Source of the DNA: CAZNLL01 sp964573885 | Lineage (GTDB): Bacteria > Desulfobacterota > DSM-4660 > Desulfatiglandales > Desulfatiglandaceae | Assembly: GCA_964573885.1 (NCBI GenBank) | Contig: CAZNLL010000019.1 | Span: 1-40,986 of the forward strand | DNA length: 40,986 nt | Direction: 5' to 3' | Shown: one piece after another, positions 32,241-40,759 of the stretch | How positions within the stretch are numbered: position 1 is the first letter of the stretch | Layout of the letters: every line of letters begins with the position of its first letter | The notes under the pieces: generated by a model | What the model was told of the DNA's origin: nothing | Database searches by the model: none | What the model saw: only the letters and a program-made list of their open reading frames with translations | Made by a program: the position numbers and the translations under genes

Positions 32241-32477
32241 TCAGGCCCTTTCGCCGGTTACAGGATAGGCCTTTCTGAGCCTCTCAATAAACCGTTTTCT
32301 GGCGGCAGGATCTTCCTTGATGTGGCCCTTAATGGCCTTCCAAGTCGGTGAACAATGCTTGTATTCCACGCCTACCAGTTCGTGTAAAAGGCGGTCCACC
32401 TCTTTTTTGTTTTTCTCGGTGATACGGATGCCCGCCTCTTCAAGGACATCCTTCATATGTCTGAAATAACAGGACAT
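32241..32477 (-). CDS. Small conserved hypothetical protein
   Basis: A 78-residue, basic, helical protein containing MKDVLEEAGIRITEKNKKEVDRLLHELVG and HCSPTWKAIKGHIKEDPAARKRFIERLRKAY. I do not recognise a named family, though small proteins of this type recur in sulfate reducers. AGGAGG lies seven bases before the ATG at 32477, which supports it as a real gene. It follows the HAD gene on the same strand after 72 bases. Confidence 0.75.
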   Translation of the reverse strand: MSCYFRHMKDVLEEAGIRITEKNKKEVDRLLHELVGVEYKHCSPTWKAIKGHIKEDPAARKRFIERLRKAYPVTGERA

Positions 32478-32549
32478 GGCTTGCCTCCTGGTGAAAAGGC
32501 GCCACAGGCCGCGGGCATTCACAGGAGAGAGCCGGGATGCATGGTTCTC

Positions 32550-33206
32550 TCAGGTGAGTTCTAGCCCCACCAGGTCCTCCAGTTGCCTCAGGGCGGCCCC
32601 GGGTTCCGTTACCTTAATGGTGGCCATGCCCATGGCCCGTGCGGGTTTCAAGTTGATCCCGAGATCGTCGAGATAAACCGCATCCCCGGGTGTAATCTCA
32701 AGCAGGGTACAGGCCATCTCATAAAAGCGCGGGTCCGGCTTGCGTAACCCCACTTTGCTGGACTCCAGGACCAGGTCAAAGAGGGCCATGACCTCTTGAA
32801 CGGCCCGGTTTCCCCCGCCTGATTGCGGGGTTTTGGCATCCTTTTCCGTCCTGACGTTGTTGGTCAGACAGGCCGTACGGAAGTGAAGGCTGCAGCGGCG
32901 GAGGGCCTCCACCATTTGGGGCCGGAGTTCTCCTGAAAGGAGAGGCAATACGCTCATCCCCTGCACAGGGTATCCGGCCCTGCGCGTCTCCTCTTCAAAT
33001 TGCCTGTCAAATTCTTGAAGAGTGATTTCACTCCTCTCGAACCTGGCCCATGCATTGTTGTCCGGGTTGGTGGCGTTGACCCGCCGCAGGAAATTCTCCG
33101 GCAGATTGTGGCGCCGCTCAAACCGGTTAAAGGCCTCAAAGGGGCTCGTGGTGAGGACCCCCCCAAAGTCCCACAAGACCGCCTTTATGACACTCGGTCG
33201 TCCCAT
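32550..33206 (-). CDS. HAD-superfamily phosphatase
   Basis: The 218-residue protein has HAD motif I WDFGGVLTT (nucleophile D13), a helical cap (about 25-100), motif II TNN, motif III lysine in GLRKPDP and motif IV DDLGIN. The fold is that of the YihX/ACAD10 N-domain and epoxide-hydrolase N-domain group. D+2 is Gly, as in YihX, and not Asp. It probably hydrolyses a small phosphate ester. It lies 15 bases downstream of ArfB and could be cotranscribed. Confidence 0.88.
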   Translation of the reverse strand: MGRPSVIKAVLWDFGGVLTTSPFEAFNRFERRHNLPENFLRRVNATNPDNNAWARFERSEITLQEFDRQFEEETRRAGYPVQGMSVLPLLSGELRPQMVEALRRCSLHFRTACLTNNVRTEKDAKTPQSGGGNRAVQEVMALFDLVLESSKVGLRKPDPRFYEMACTLLEITPGDAVYLDDLGINLKPARAMGMATIKVTEPGAALRQLEDLVGLELT

Positions 33207-33221
33207 CTTTCGGTGCCTTGG

Positions 33222-33656
33222 TCATTGACGCTCCCCATCCGGAATTTGGGGAGGTCGCCTTTTCTGTTTGATTTGCCCTCGATGGCGCTTTTCTTCGAGC
33301 CGCCGTGTCTTGGCCGCTTTTGGAGGATGGGTTTTCCGCCGGGGCCGGGGTTTTTGTGCGGCCTTCCGGACCAGGGCAACCAGGCGGTCCCTGGCATCCT
33401 GGCGGTTCCTCTCCTGGGTGCGGAAACGGCGTGCATCAATAATGAGGACGCCCTCTTCAGTGAGCCGCTTACCGGCCAATTGTATGAGCCGCTCACGAAC
33501 GTCATGGGGCAAAGAAGGGGACCCGGCCGCATCAAAGCGCAGTTTAACCGCGGTGGCCACCCTGTTGATGTTTTGACCCCCTGGCCCTGAAGCCCGGACA
33601 AAATCTTCATGGATTTCCTGCTCGTCAAGGGTAATGGATTCCGTGATCTTGATCAT
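33222..33656 (-). CDS. arfB: Ribosome-rescue peptidyl-tRNA hydrolase ArfB
   Basis: A 144-residue protein with the release-factor GGQ motif (GPGGQN, 25-30) in the setting VRASGPGGQNINRVATAVKLRF, and a long basic tail (about 115-144) rich in Lys and Arg. It lacks the codon-recognition domains of RF1/RF2. The tail fits in the empty mRNA channel and ArfB frees stalled ribosomes. ATG 33656 fits the family N-terminus MIKITESITL; a longer frame upstream has none. Confidence 0.95.
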   Translation of the reverse strand: MIKITESITLDEQEIHEDFVRASGPGGQNINRVATAVKLRFDAAGSPSLPHDVRERLIQLAGKRLTEEGVLIIDARRFRTQERNRQDARDRLVALVRKAAQKPRPRRKTHPPKAAKTRRLEEKRHRGQIKQKRRPPQIPDGERQ

Positions 33657-33774
33657 GCCAGGATTATTTGCCGCCTTCCTCAATCCCGGGCCAGGCCTGA
33701 TCAACCCCGGCGGCCGGGTTGCCTCCTGCACGGTCTCCCCCCCACTGCGAGAGGAGAGGGATGGCGTTCCCTTT

Positions 33775-34554
33775 CTATTCCTCCACCAGGGCCACAGCCC
33801 GGATCCACCCGGCCGAGGCCCCCTTGACCTTGATGGGGAAGCAAAAAAAGGTAAATCCGTAAGGGGGGACCTGGTCCAGGTTGGTCAGTTTTTCGATTTG
33901 AAAATAGCCCCTTTCAATACCCGCGAAATGGCCCTCCCAGATCAGGGAGGGGTCCCGGGTCTCTTGAAAGTCACGGGCAATAAAGGGCAGGGGCCTGTCC
34001 CAACTCCAGGCGTCGGTTCCCACCACGTGGATCCCCTTTTCGAGGATGTGGAGGGTGGAGTCCTTGCCCATGCCGCAGCCTTTAAGGAGGTATTCCGGCG
34101 TTCCCCAGTATCGGTCAGCGCCGGTCATGACAAGGACTGCATCCCCCGGCTTGAGGGTGTAGCCGATCCGTGCGAGCGCTTCATCCACATCCTCGGGTGT
34201 GATCCGGTATCCGTCATCAAATCCCCTGAAGTCCAGCACCACGCCAGGGGCCATGGCCCAGTCCAGGGGCATCTGATCGATGGTGAGAGCGGGTTCCCCG
34301 CGATCCTGGGTGGGATGATAATGCCATGGTGCATCCATGTGGGTCCCGGAATGGGTGCTGAGGGTGACCCTTTCTACGGCCCACCCCAGGCCCTGGGGGA
34401 GGTCTGTATCCGGGTCCATGCCGGGAAAGAAATCTACCATGCTCCGGGCCCCTTCACGGTGTCCCAAGTAATCGATTTTAGGGATCATCTGAGGGGGATC
34501 AGAGGGCAAACCATCCTCAATGGCGATGGAGAGGTCAATAAACCTTTGAGCCAT
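33775..34554 (-). CDS. Cyclase-family (kynurenine formamidase-like) metal hydrolase
   Basis: The 259-residue protein has the metal motif HxGTHxDxPxH, here H68, T71, H72, D74, P76 and H78, near the start, and the later TGADRYWGTPEYL and HVVGTDAW blocks. Members hydrolyse N-formylkynurenine or other amide/lactone rings with zinc or manganese; the substrate here is unknown. GGAGGAGG lies before the ATG. It is in a minus-strand run after the SYLF-LysM gene (24 bases). Confidence 0.92.
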   Translation of the reverse strand: MAQRFIDLSIAIEDGLPSDPPQMIPKIDYLGHREGARSMVDFFPGMDPDTDLPQGLGWAVERVTLSTHSGTHMDAPWHYHPTQDRGEPALTIDQMPLDWAMAPGVVLDFRGFDDGYRITPEDVDEALARIGYTLKPGDAVLVMTGADRYWGTPEYLLKGCGMGKDSTLHILEKGIHVVGTDAWSWDRPLPFIARDFQETRDPSLIWEGHFAGIERGYFQIEKLTNLDQVPPYGFTFFCFPIKVKGASAGWIRAVALVEE

Positions 34555-34578
34555 GACGGCCTCCTCCCGGGTTCCGCC

Positions 34579-35448
34579 TTAATCAAGGTAGATTTTCTGA
34601 CCCGGGTAGATATATTCTCCCTGGCCGATGTTATTAAGGCGGCGCAATTCGCGAATGGACACACCAGATCGCTTGGAAATGCCGTAAAGGGTATCCCCCC
34701 TCTTGACCACATGATAATTGCTTGTAGAACGGGGGGGCCTGGGAGGCCTTTTATCGCGCTCCGCCCGGGCCACGGCTTTCCTGAGTTGATTGGACCCGGG
34801 GTTGCTCACCGCGTGCTTTACAAAGATATCCGTGGGCCTCACCGGTCTTCCGTAATAGGCCCCGTTCCAGTCATCCCTGGTCTCCACAACAGCCCCTTCA
34901 AGGGATAATCCGACGTAGGCGCCTTTGGACCGCGCAAAAGATACAATATCGGCCATCACGTTGGCCTTGGCCCCGGCGCCCACCGGGCCGACAGCAAAGG
35001 AGGCATCTCCCCCAAGCTTGAATGAGCTGGCATAGAGTTTCTCGATTGCCCTGGTGGTCCTGACAACCATGATGACTTCGGCCGCTTCACCCCCGATTTG
35101 GAGGCCGAAACTGACAGAGCCGATGGTGTAAAACCCCGGCTGACTCCACCCCCCGGTCTCTTCATTGCGCACGATGAGCACCCCGCTTCCACCGGAGCCG
35201 CCCAAAATAAAACCCGCCTTGAGGAGGCTGGGGACAATGAGGAGGCCTCTGGCCTTATGCAGGTTGTCCCTGACCCACGACATGGAGTCGTCCATGAGAA
35301 AGTTCTGAAAGGTGAGCCGCGCCTTGTCAACAAGGGCCTGCTGCTCAAAGGTCTCAGTCGCATGACCTCTGGGGGGTAAGGCGGTGAAAACAAAAGCCAT
35401 CATCAAAAAAACAAGGATTCCGTGTAACCCGGCATGGTGTTTACTCAT
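34579..35448 (-). CDS. Secreted SYLF (Ysc84) lipid-binding domain with C-terminal LysM
   Basis: The 289-residue protein has a signal peptide (about 10-30), then a SYLF/Ysc84 domain (about 38-215) with ARGLLIVPSLLKAGFILGGSGG, FGLQIGGEAAEVIM and VGPVGAGAKA. A proline/arginine linker leads to a LysM domain (245-288: YHVVKRGDTLYGISKRSGVS to YIYPGQKIYL). The first domain binds lipids and the second murein, so the protein may link membrane and cell wall in the periplasm. Ribosome site GGAGGG. It heads a minus-strand run. Confidence 0.93.
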   Translation of the reverse strand: MSKHHAGLHGILVFLMMAFVFTALPPRGHATETFEQQALVDKARLTFQNFLMDDSMSWVRDNLHKARGLLIVPSLLKAGFILGGSGGSGVLIVRNEETGGWSQPGFYTIGSVSFGLQIGGEAAEVIMVVRTTRAIEKLYASSFKLGGDASFAVGPVGAGAKANVMADIVSFARSKGAYVGLSLEGAVVETRDDWNGAYYGRPVRPTDIFVKHAVSNPGSNQLRKAVARAERDKRPPRPPRSTSNYHVVKRGDTLYGISKRSGVSIRELRRLNNIGQGEYIYPGQKIYLD

Positions 35449-35775
35449 GGAAAACCCTCCTTTGCTTGATTCACCGGCCTATGCCATGGCCGGTTGATTT
35501 CGGCCAGATTAACAGAACTGTCTCCTTTTTACAACGGCAAGGCGTTGTGCGTCCTTAAGACAGGCCGGATCAGGGCATATTTTGACGGCGGAAGCCGATA
35601 AAAGGAGAAAAAGTCCCCGGAGCCTTGACATATCCCTGACTTTGAGGTCCTATAAGCCCGTTGAAATCGGGATGTTTTTTTGACATGGCAGACCGGAGCA
35701 AAGGGTGTATCCACAAGGGGGTACAGGAACAAGGAGGTATTGCTCCCCGCATATTCTTGATCAAGGAGGTGGCTC
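35449..35775. other. Divergent intergenic region
   Basis: A 327-base gap between the SYLF-LysM gene (minus) and the secreted propeller-like gene (plus). It has a hairpin ACCGGCC (35473-35479) with GGCCGGT (35488-35494), in the leader of the minus-strand gene, and two TTGACA hexamers further right (one near 35620-35630, one near 35678) without good -10 partners. No gene seen. Confidence 0.5.
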
Positions 35776-36981
35776 ATGAAAAAGCGCAATTTCACCCGAT
35801 ACCTGGCCTTTCCTGTATTTTTCTTCATTGCAGCCCTGGCACTGGTTGCATCCACATGGGCGGCCCGGCCCCTGGAGCCAACCAGAAAATTCAAACCCCT
35901 TCCCGTTGATGTGGACCACATTCGAGGCCTGACCTATGACGGCACCTATCTCTTTGTGTCCGCCCGTCAGAACGGCAACCCCATGATATTCATGGTCGAC
36001 CCCGCAAGCGAGACCGTGGTGGACAAATTCCTCTGGACCCTGAGTCCCAGTCCGGACCACCTGGCATGGGACGGACAGTATTACTATGTGGCTGACTCGG
36101 CCGAAGAGATGATTTTTGTCATTAACAACGCTTTTGAATTCCAGCGCAAGTTCGCCTTTCCCGATTCAGGGGCCAAGGGCATGTGCTTTGACGATAATGG
36201 CAGGCTCCTTGTGGTCTCTCAGACAACCAAGCAGATCTACGCCATGGACCCGGCCACAGGGGCCACCCAGGGGATTATCCCTATCCCTGTCCCCACTCCG
36301 GAATCCACCGACACGGGACCCGGTGATCTCCTCCCCTCGGCCCTTGCCTTTGACGGGCAGAATTTATGGCACACCATGGTGAATGAAAACGGAACCTCTT
36401 TGCTCTATCAAATGGACCTGATGGGCAATATGCAGCAGCAATTTGACCTGTCCTACTATGTGACCAGCCTTGCCTTTGATTATATCTTCGATGAGTTCCT
36501 ATGGGGGGCGGCCTTCAGTGAAGGGGTGTTTTTAGAATTTGAACCCTTTGCGCCCCTTCCACCCTTTGCCGACATATGGGCGGTCCCCAATCCTGTCTAT
36601 CTGGGTGGACCCGTGGACCTGCATTGCACTTTTTACAACACCGATCCCATCATACCCGAACCCTTTTTGGGCGCCTTGGTGCTGGGGATCATGTTTGAAT
36701 ATCAGTGGGTGTTTTACCCCATTTACGCCTTTCCCGTTTTTCTCCCGAGGGAGTCGACTATAGATGACGTCATCCTTCTTTCCATTCCCAGCTACCCTTA
36801 CATGCCCTCTCATTATTTCGGCATTGTCCTGGTCAACACGGACCTGCAACTGGTGAGCTATGATATCGAAGACATGGACGACGCCGACGTAGGTGCCTTA
36901 TGGCCGAAGGGCATGGTAAAGGCAAAGGTAGAAGAGGGGCTGAAAGGGTTTTTGGAGGGGCTCACTTTTCAATCAAAATGA
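35776..36981 (+). CDS. Secreted beta-propeller-like protein of unknown function
   Basis: The 401-residue protein has a signal peptide (about 10-29, ending STWA-A). Its first two thirds have repeated strands with the patterns GLTYDGTYLFVSA, HLAWDGQYYYVADS, GMCFDDNGRLLVVS and ALAFDGQNLWHT, which suggest a five- or six-bladed propeller related to SMP-30/NHL types. The last third is hydrophobic and aromatic-rich (residues about 270-360) but is not a clean membrane anchor. No catalytic residues are recognised. Its ribosome site AAGGAGG is clear. Its 3' end overlaps the cupin gene by 20 bases. Confidence 0.7.
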   Translation: MKKRNFTRYLAFPVFFFIAALALVASTWAARPLEPTRKFKPLPVDVDHIRGLTYDGTYLFVSARQNGNPMIFMVDPASETVVDKFLWTLSPSPDHLAWDGQYYYVADSAEEMIFVINNAFEFQRKFAFPDSGAKGMCFDDNGRLLVVSQTTKQIYAMDPATGATQGIIPIPVPTPESTDTGPGDLLPSALAFDGQNLWHTMVNENGTSLLYQMDLMGNMQQQFDLSYYVTSLAFDYIFDEFLWGAAFSEGVFLEFEPFAPLPPFADIWAVPNPVYLGGPVDLHCTFYNTDPIIPEPFLGALVLGIMFEYQWVFYPIYAFPVFLPRESTIDDVILLSIPSYPYMPSHYFGIVLVNTDLQLVSYDIEDMDDADVGALWPKGMVKAKVEEGLKGFLEGLTFQSK

Positions 36982-37348
36982 GCCTCTCTGTGTCCGGATT
37001 TTGTGGGTCATGTTCCACGGTGTTGAAGGCGACCAGAATATTGGGCCCGTCACTCAAATTCTGAATCGCATGGGGTATGCCTGGAGGGAAAACAAAGCGA
37101 AAGATCTGCCCCGCCGGGATCTCTACATCCCTTGTCTCAATATCCTCTTGATATCTCACCAGCGCGGGGCCTAAAACGGCGATGGTCTCCTTGCCTCTCC
37201 GGTGATAGTGGTTCCCCCGGATCACGCCGGGCAGACTAAGGACAAGGTGTGCATTCCTTTGATCCGGAAAATCGCCCGCCACCAGGGGTTCAAATACCAG
37301 GCCCCTTGAATCTGATACGGTCCTCAGATGGTCATATGATACCTTCAT
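36962..37348 (-). CDS. Cupin-fold protein (nucleotide-sugar-type)
   Basis: A 128-residue single-domain cupin. The metal ligands are H47, H49 and E54 (GNHYHRRGKE) and H93 (PPGIPHAI). The setting LVLSLPGVIRGNHYHRRGKETIAVLGPALVRY is like the C-terminal cupin of WbjC/FnlB-type capsule sugar enzymes and relatives of rhamnose epimerases. The N-terminal reductase domain of such proteins is absent. A sugar-nucleotide role is therefore a guess. ATG 37348 has GGAAG upstream. Confidence 0.85.
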   Translation of the reverse strand: MKVSYDHLRTVSDSRGLVFEPLVAGDFPDQRNAHLVLSLPGVIRGNHYHRRGKETIAVLGPALVRYQEDIETRDVEIPAGQIFRFVFPPGIPHAIQNLSDGPNILVAFNTVEHDPQNPDTERLILIEK

Positions 37349-37514
37349 GTTCTTTCTTCCCAGTACTCCCATGCTTTATAGAACCGGTTGGAGTGAGATC
37401 ATCAGCCGCAATATCCGCCGCCTCTGCCCAGGCAAGACATCCCATCAGAAAAAGGGCGGCGGATAGCCCCGTGCCCCGTGCAATATTAAGACAAAACAAG
37501 GTTCTCTTAACCAC
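37332..37514 (-). CDS. Possible small secreted protein or lipoprotein
   Basis: A 60-residue frame with a basic start, a hydrophobic stretch GLSAALFLMGCLAWA and a small-residue end AEA-AD, like a signal peptide; LMGC is also a possible lipobox. The rest is only about 27 residues. The start would be GTG, with GGAGG just one or two bases away. It overlaps the cupin gene start by 17 bases. No family is recognised. It may be real and coupled to the cupin, or chance. Confidence 0.35.
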   Translation of the reverse strand: MVKRTLFCLNIARGTGLSAALFLMGCLAWAEAADIAADDLTPTGSIKHGSTGKKEHEGII

Positions 37515-37580
37515 GCCTCCACCCCCACGGTCTGTAGGGTTTTTTTGATCCCACCCTCAAGGGTCGGCCGTGCCGGTACG

Positions 37581-38864
37581 CTACGGTAAATTGTCTTCGT
37601 AAAGGGGTTTGCAATGGGTTTCCCGTGAAAAGAGGGCCATAAGCAAGGCCAGGACCAGGAGCCCGGTCATGGTACTCAGGGCGATGCGGTAGTCCCCCAC
37701 CGTGAGGCCGCCCTTGGCGGAGAGTGAATCAAGGATGACCCCTATGGCCGGCTGAAAAATGGCACTGCTCGCCACGGAACAGGTATTGACAAAACCTCCC
37801 GAGATTGCCGCCGAGCCCGGAGGCCTGACATCGTTGGCCAGGGCAAAGGCCACCACGTAGGAACTGCACATGAAACCCTGGATGATCAAAAGCACATAAA
37901 TCATGGAGCGGGGCATCACCGGTCCGTAAAGCAAGAAGGCCATGACGGCGAGGGCGGTCAACCCTGCAACGGCCATGGGCATCTTCCGGCGCTTGATCTT
38001 GTCGGAAAACCACCCGAAGAAGATAGTCCCGGGGATCCCTCCCACAAAGAGCATGGACATGGCTGCCTCGGCCTGGACCTCGGTCACCCCGTAGGCCTGC
38101 TGGAGGAAATCCGGCCCCCACAGGGCTCCAAAGACAAAGTAGACGGCATTGGTTCCTGAGACATAGGCCCCGCACAGCCAGGTTTGACCGCTGGAAAAGA
38201 CATGCTTGAGATCAGATAGGATTTTATGCTTGCCCCGCTCACGTTCAGGGTGATCCTCCCAACGGACGGCACCGGCCGGGTGGTCGCGGACCACCAAGAC
38301 AATAAGAACGGCCAGCCCTATCCCGATAAAGGCCAGCATCCATATGGTGGTCCGCCATCCAAAGGCTCCTATCGCGGCTGTCAATGGGGCCTCCCCGGCG
38401 ATGCCGCCGATCATCCCGATGAGGGAGGTCAGGCCTACCAGGGTGCCGAAATACTGATGGGGGAACCAGTTTGAAATAAGCTTGAGACAGGAGACAAAGG
38501 AAAAGGCTGTTCCTGCACCGATCATGAGGCGGGCGATCTCGGCGGACAGGGGACTGTCTGCCAGGGCCATAATCACGTTGCCGGCCACCGCCACACACAC
38601 GGCTGCAACCAAGGGACGGTGGGGGCCCAAGTGGTCGTCAATCACGCCCACCGGTATCTGCATAATGCCGTAAGAGTAAAAGTAGAAGCCCGCAATCACG
38701 CCCAGAGTGGCATGGTCAATGTGAAAGGCCTTGATCCAGTAAGGTCCCATGGCACCCGGAGCAACCTGTTGCAGATAGTCCCAGAAGAAGTAGGCGGTGA
38801 CGATGGCCCAAATAAACCAGGCCAGGATCGAGGCATGGCCGTATTTTTTTGCCATTGTTGTCAT
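37581..38864 (-). CDS. MFS transporter
   Basis: The 427-residue protein has about 12 membrane spans and the loop 2-3 motif GVIDDHLGPHRPLV, a form of the MFS GxxxDxxGxR signature; loop 8-9 has GWFSDKIKRRK. The type is the sugar-phosphate/anion:cation symporter branch. The substrate is unknown; in this branch organic anions are common. Its ATG shares a base with the stop of the histidine kinase gene (TAATG), so it is translationally coupled to it. Confidence 0.92.
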   Translation of the reverse strand: MTTMAKKYGHASILAWFIWAIVTAYFFWDYLQQVAPGAMGPYWIKAFHIDHATLGVIAGFYFYSYGIMQIPVGVIDDHLGPHRPLVAAVCVAVAGNVIMALADSPLSAEIARLMIGAGTAFSFVSCLKLISNWFPHQYFGTLVGLTSLIGMIGGIAGEAPLTAAIGAFGWRTTIWMLAFIGIGLAVLIVLVVRDHPAGAVRWEDHPERERGKHKILSDLKHVFSSGQTWLCGAYVSGTNAVYFVFGALWGPDFLQQAYGVTEVQAEAAMSMLFVGGIPGTIFFGWFSDKIKRRKMPMAVAGLTALAVMAFLLYGPVMPRSMIYVLLIIQGFMCSSYVVAFALANDVRPPGSAAISGGFVNTCSVASSAIFQPAIGVILDSLSAKGGLTVGDYRIALSTMTGLLVLALLMALFSRETHCKPLYEDNLP

Positions 38865-40759
38865 TAAGCTGTTTTTCTCCTCTTCCCCTCTCTGTCCAGG
38901 ACGCTGCGGACCGTCTCGGCCAGGTCTCGGATGACCAGGGGCTTCATGATGAGGCGCCTTATCCCTGACGCCTTTGCCTTTTCCTCCGTAATCAGGTGGC
39001 TGTAACCTGTGCATAAAATCACGGGCATGTCGGTCCTTATGGCCATAATTTCCCGGGCCAGCATTTCTCCTGTCATGCCGGGCATTGTCTGGTCGGTGAG
39101 GACAAGATCAAATTGTTCCGGCCCTTCCCGGAAGGCTTCCAGGGCCGCGAGGGGGCTGGTCACGGAGAACGCTCTATATCCAAGACGGGTAAGCATCTCC
39201 TTTTCAACCTCTGCGATCATCACCTCATCGTCCACAAGGAGGATCCTTTCCCCCCTTCCTTGAGGCAGATCCACGGTATCTTCGCCCTCCAAAGACTCCA
39301 TATGAACCCTGGGGAAATACACGGTGAAAAGGGTCCCTTCTCCAAGCTGGCTCTCCACGGTTATGGCCCGTTTATGCCGGTTGACGATTCCGTGCACTAC
39401 CGAGAGGCCAAGTCCCGTTCCCACGCCCTTTTCTTTTGTGGTGAAGTATGGATCAAATATCCGGTCCATGATCTCTTGGCTCATGCCGTGGCCGTTATCC
39501 CTGACCCAAAGCATGACATATGAGCCCGGAGGAAGCTCTCGCAAGGCTGAAGGGCCACCCCTGTTTAGGGAAACCACCTGGAGGCCCACTTCAAGGATTC
39601 CACCTGTTTCCTCCATGGCATGGGCCGCGTTGGTGCAGAGGTTCATGATTAACTGGTGAATCTGAGTGGGGTCGGCCAGCACCATGGCACCGTTCGCTTC
39701 TATGTTTCTTTGAATCTCGATGGTGGTTGGTATGGATGCCCTGAGGAGATTCAACACCTCCTTTACCACCATGGCCATGTCTATGGGTTTTTCCTCATGC
39801 TCCCCTTCGCGGCTGAAGGCAAGGATCTGGTCCACCAGGCCCTTTGCCCTGGCCGTGGCCTTGAGAACCTGATCAATTCTGGCCCTTGTGGGGGTATCGG
39901 GTGCCGCATCCATCTGCAAGAGCTCGGTGTACCCGCTGATTGCACCGAGGATGTTATTGAAATCATGGGCAATACCGCCGGCAAGGGTCCCAATGGCCTC
40001 CATCTTCTGGGCCTGCACCAGCTGCTCTTGGAGTCTGGTCCTTTCCTCTTCCGTCCTTGCCGTGATTTCGCTTTTGAGCCGCTCGGTGTATTCCTGCTGC
40101 TTCCTGGCGTTTTCCTCGAGGAGGCTCAGAGATTCCTCCAGTCGGGAGTGAAACATGCGGGGTATCATGACCATGGCTATGGTAATCAGGGTGAATACGG
40201 CCAGGGCCGTCATCCAGGCAAGGGGGGAAATGGAGGTAAGCATCCCTTCAACACGGACAGGGAGAATGCCGGTGACCATGGCCGTTGCCACACAGGCGAT
40301 GGTGACGGTGGAAAGGGCGATGGAAAAGACGCCCGCCTTACGGCCGAGGAGCGCCCCCGCCACCACGCATAGACCCATTTGAAGCTCAATACCGACCCCG
40401 CTGAGGCCCAGCCTCATAAGCACAGCCAGGGATATCAGATAAAGGGAAGAGACCAGCGCGAAAGCCGTCAGGGCGAAGGGAAGTCGGCGATGGAGGAGGG
40501 TCAAGACCAGCATTAGGAGATACACGGTCCAGTAGACCAGGGCAAAGGGCCATCGCCCCTGTTCATAGGCCTGATAAGACCCTATGGCCACAGCGGGAAG
40601 GCCCAGGGCCAGGATGGGAACAATGATCCGCCTGAAGAGCTTCTCCCTCACCTCAAGTATCTCAGGTCTCCTCCCGGTTTCCGGACGGGGCGGCCGGTAT
40701 TTTTTGAATAGACGAGTCATTATATTCTTTTTTTTCAGGGACTTGTGGGTGAAGAACAT
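38864..40759 (-). CDS. Hybrid histidine kinase with C-terminal receiver domain
   Basis: The 631-residue protein has five or six membrane spans (about 43-200) without a large sensor domain, a coiled coil (about 205-255), a HisKA domain with H265 in GGIAHDFNN, an ATPase domain with N377, DNGHGM and GTGLGLSVVHG, and a receiver (505-625) with D510-D511, phosphoacceptor D556, T584 and K606. It should sense a membrane or transported signal and pass phosphate to its own receiver; no DNA-binding output is fused. The translational coupling with the MFS gene suggests that it responds to, or works with, that transporter. ATG 40720 (codon 14) is an alternative start. Confidence 0.93.
   Translation of the reverse strand: MFFTHKSLKKKNIMTRLFKKYRPPRPETGRRPEILEVREKLFRRIIVPILALGLPAVAIGSYQAYEQGRWPFALVYWTVYLLMLVLTLLHRRLPFALTAFALVSSLYLISLAVLMRLGLSGVGIELQMGLCVVAGALLGRKAGVFSIALSTVTIACVATAMVTGILPVRVEGMLTSISPLAWMTALAVFTLITIAMVMIPRMFHSRLEESLSLLEENARKQQEYTERLKSEITARTEEERTRLQEQLVQAQKMEAIGTLAGGIAHDFNNILGAISGYTELLQMDAAPDTPTRARIDQVLKATARAKGLVDQILAFSREGEHEEKPIDMAMVVKEVLNLLRASIPTTIEIQRNIEANGAMVLADPTQIHQLIMNLCTNAAHAMEETGGILEVGLQVVSLNRGGPSALRELPPGSYVMLWVRDNGHGMSQEIMDRIFDPYFTTKEKGVGTGLGLSVVHGIVNRHKRAITVESQLGEGTLFTVYFPRVHMESLEGEDTVDLPQGRGERILLVDDEVMIAEVEKEMLTRLGYRAFSVTSPLAALEAFREGPEQFDLVLTDQTMPGMTGEMLAREIMAIRTDMPVILCTGYSHLITEEKAKASGIRRLIMKPLVIRDLAETVRSVLDREGKRRKTA

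Noticed and set aside
33634..34908. Long plus-strand open frame of over 400 codons
   Set aside because: Antisense to ArfB, the cyclase and the SYLF-LysM gene; no ribosome site and no family motif.
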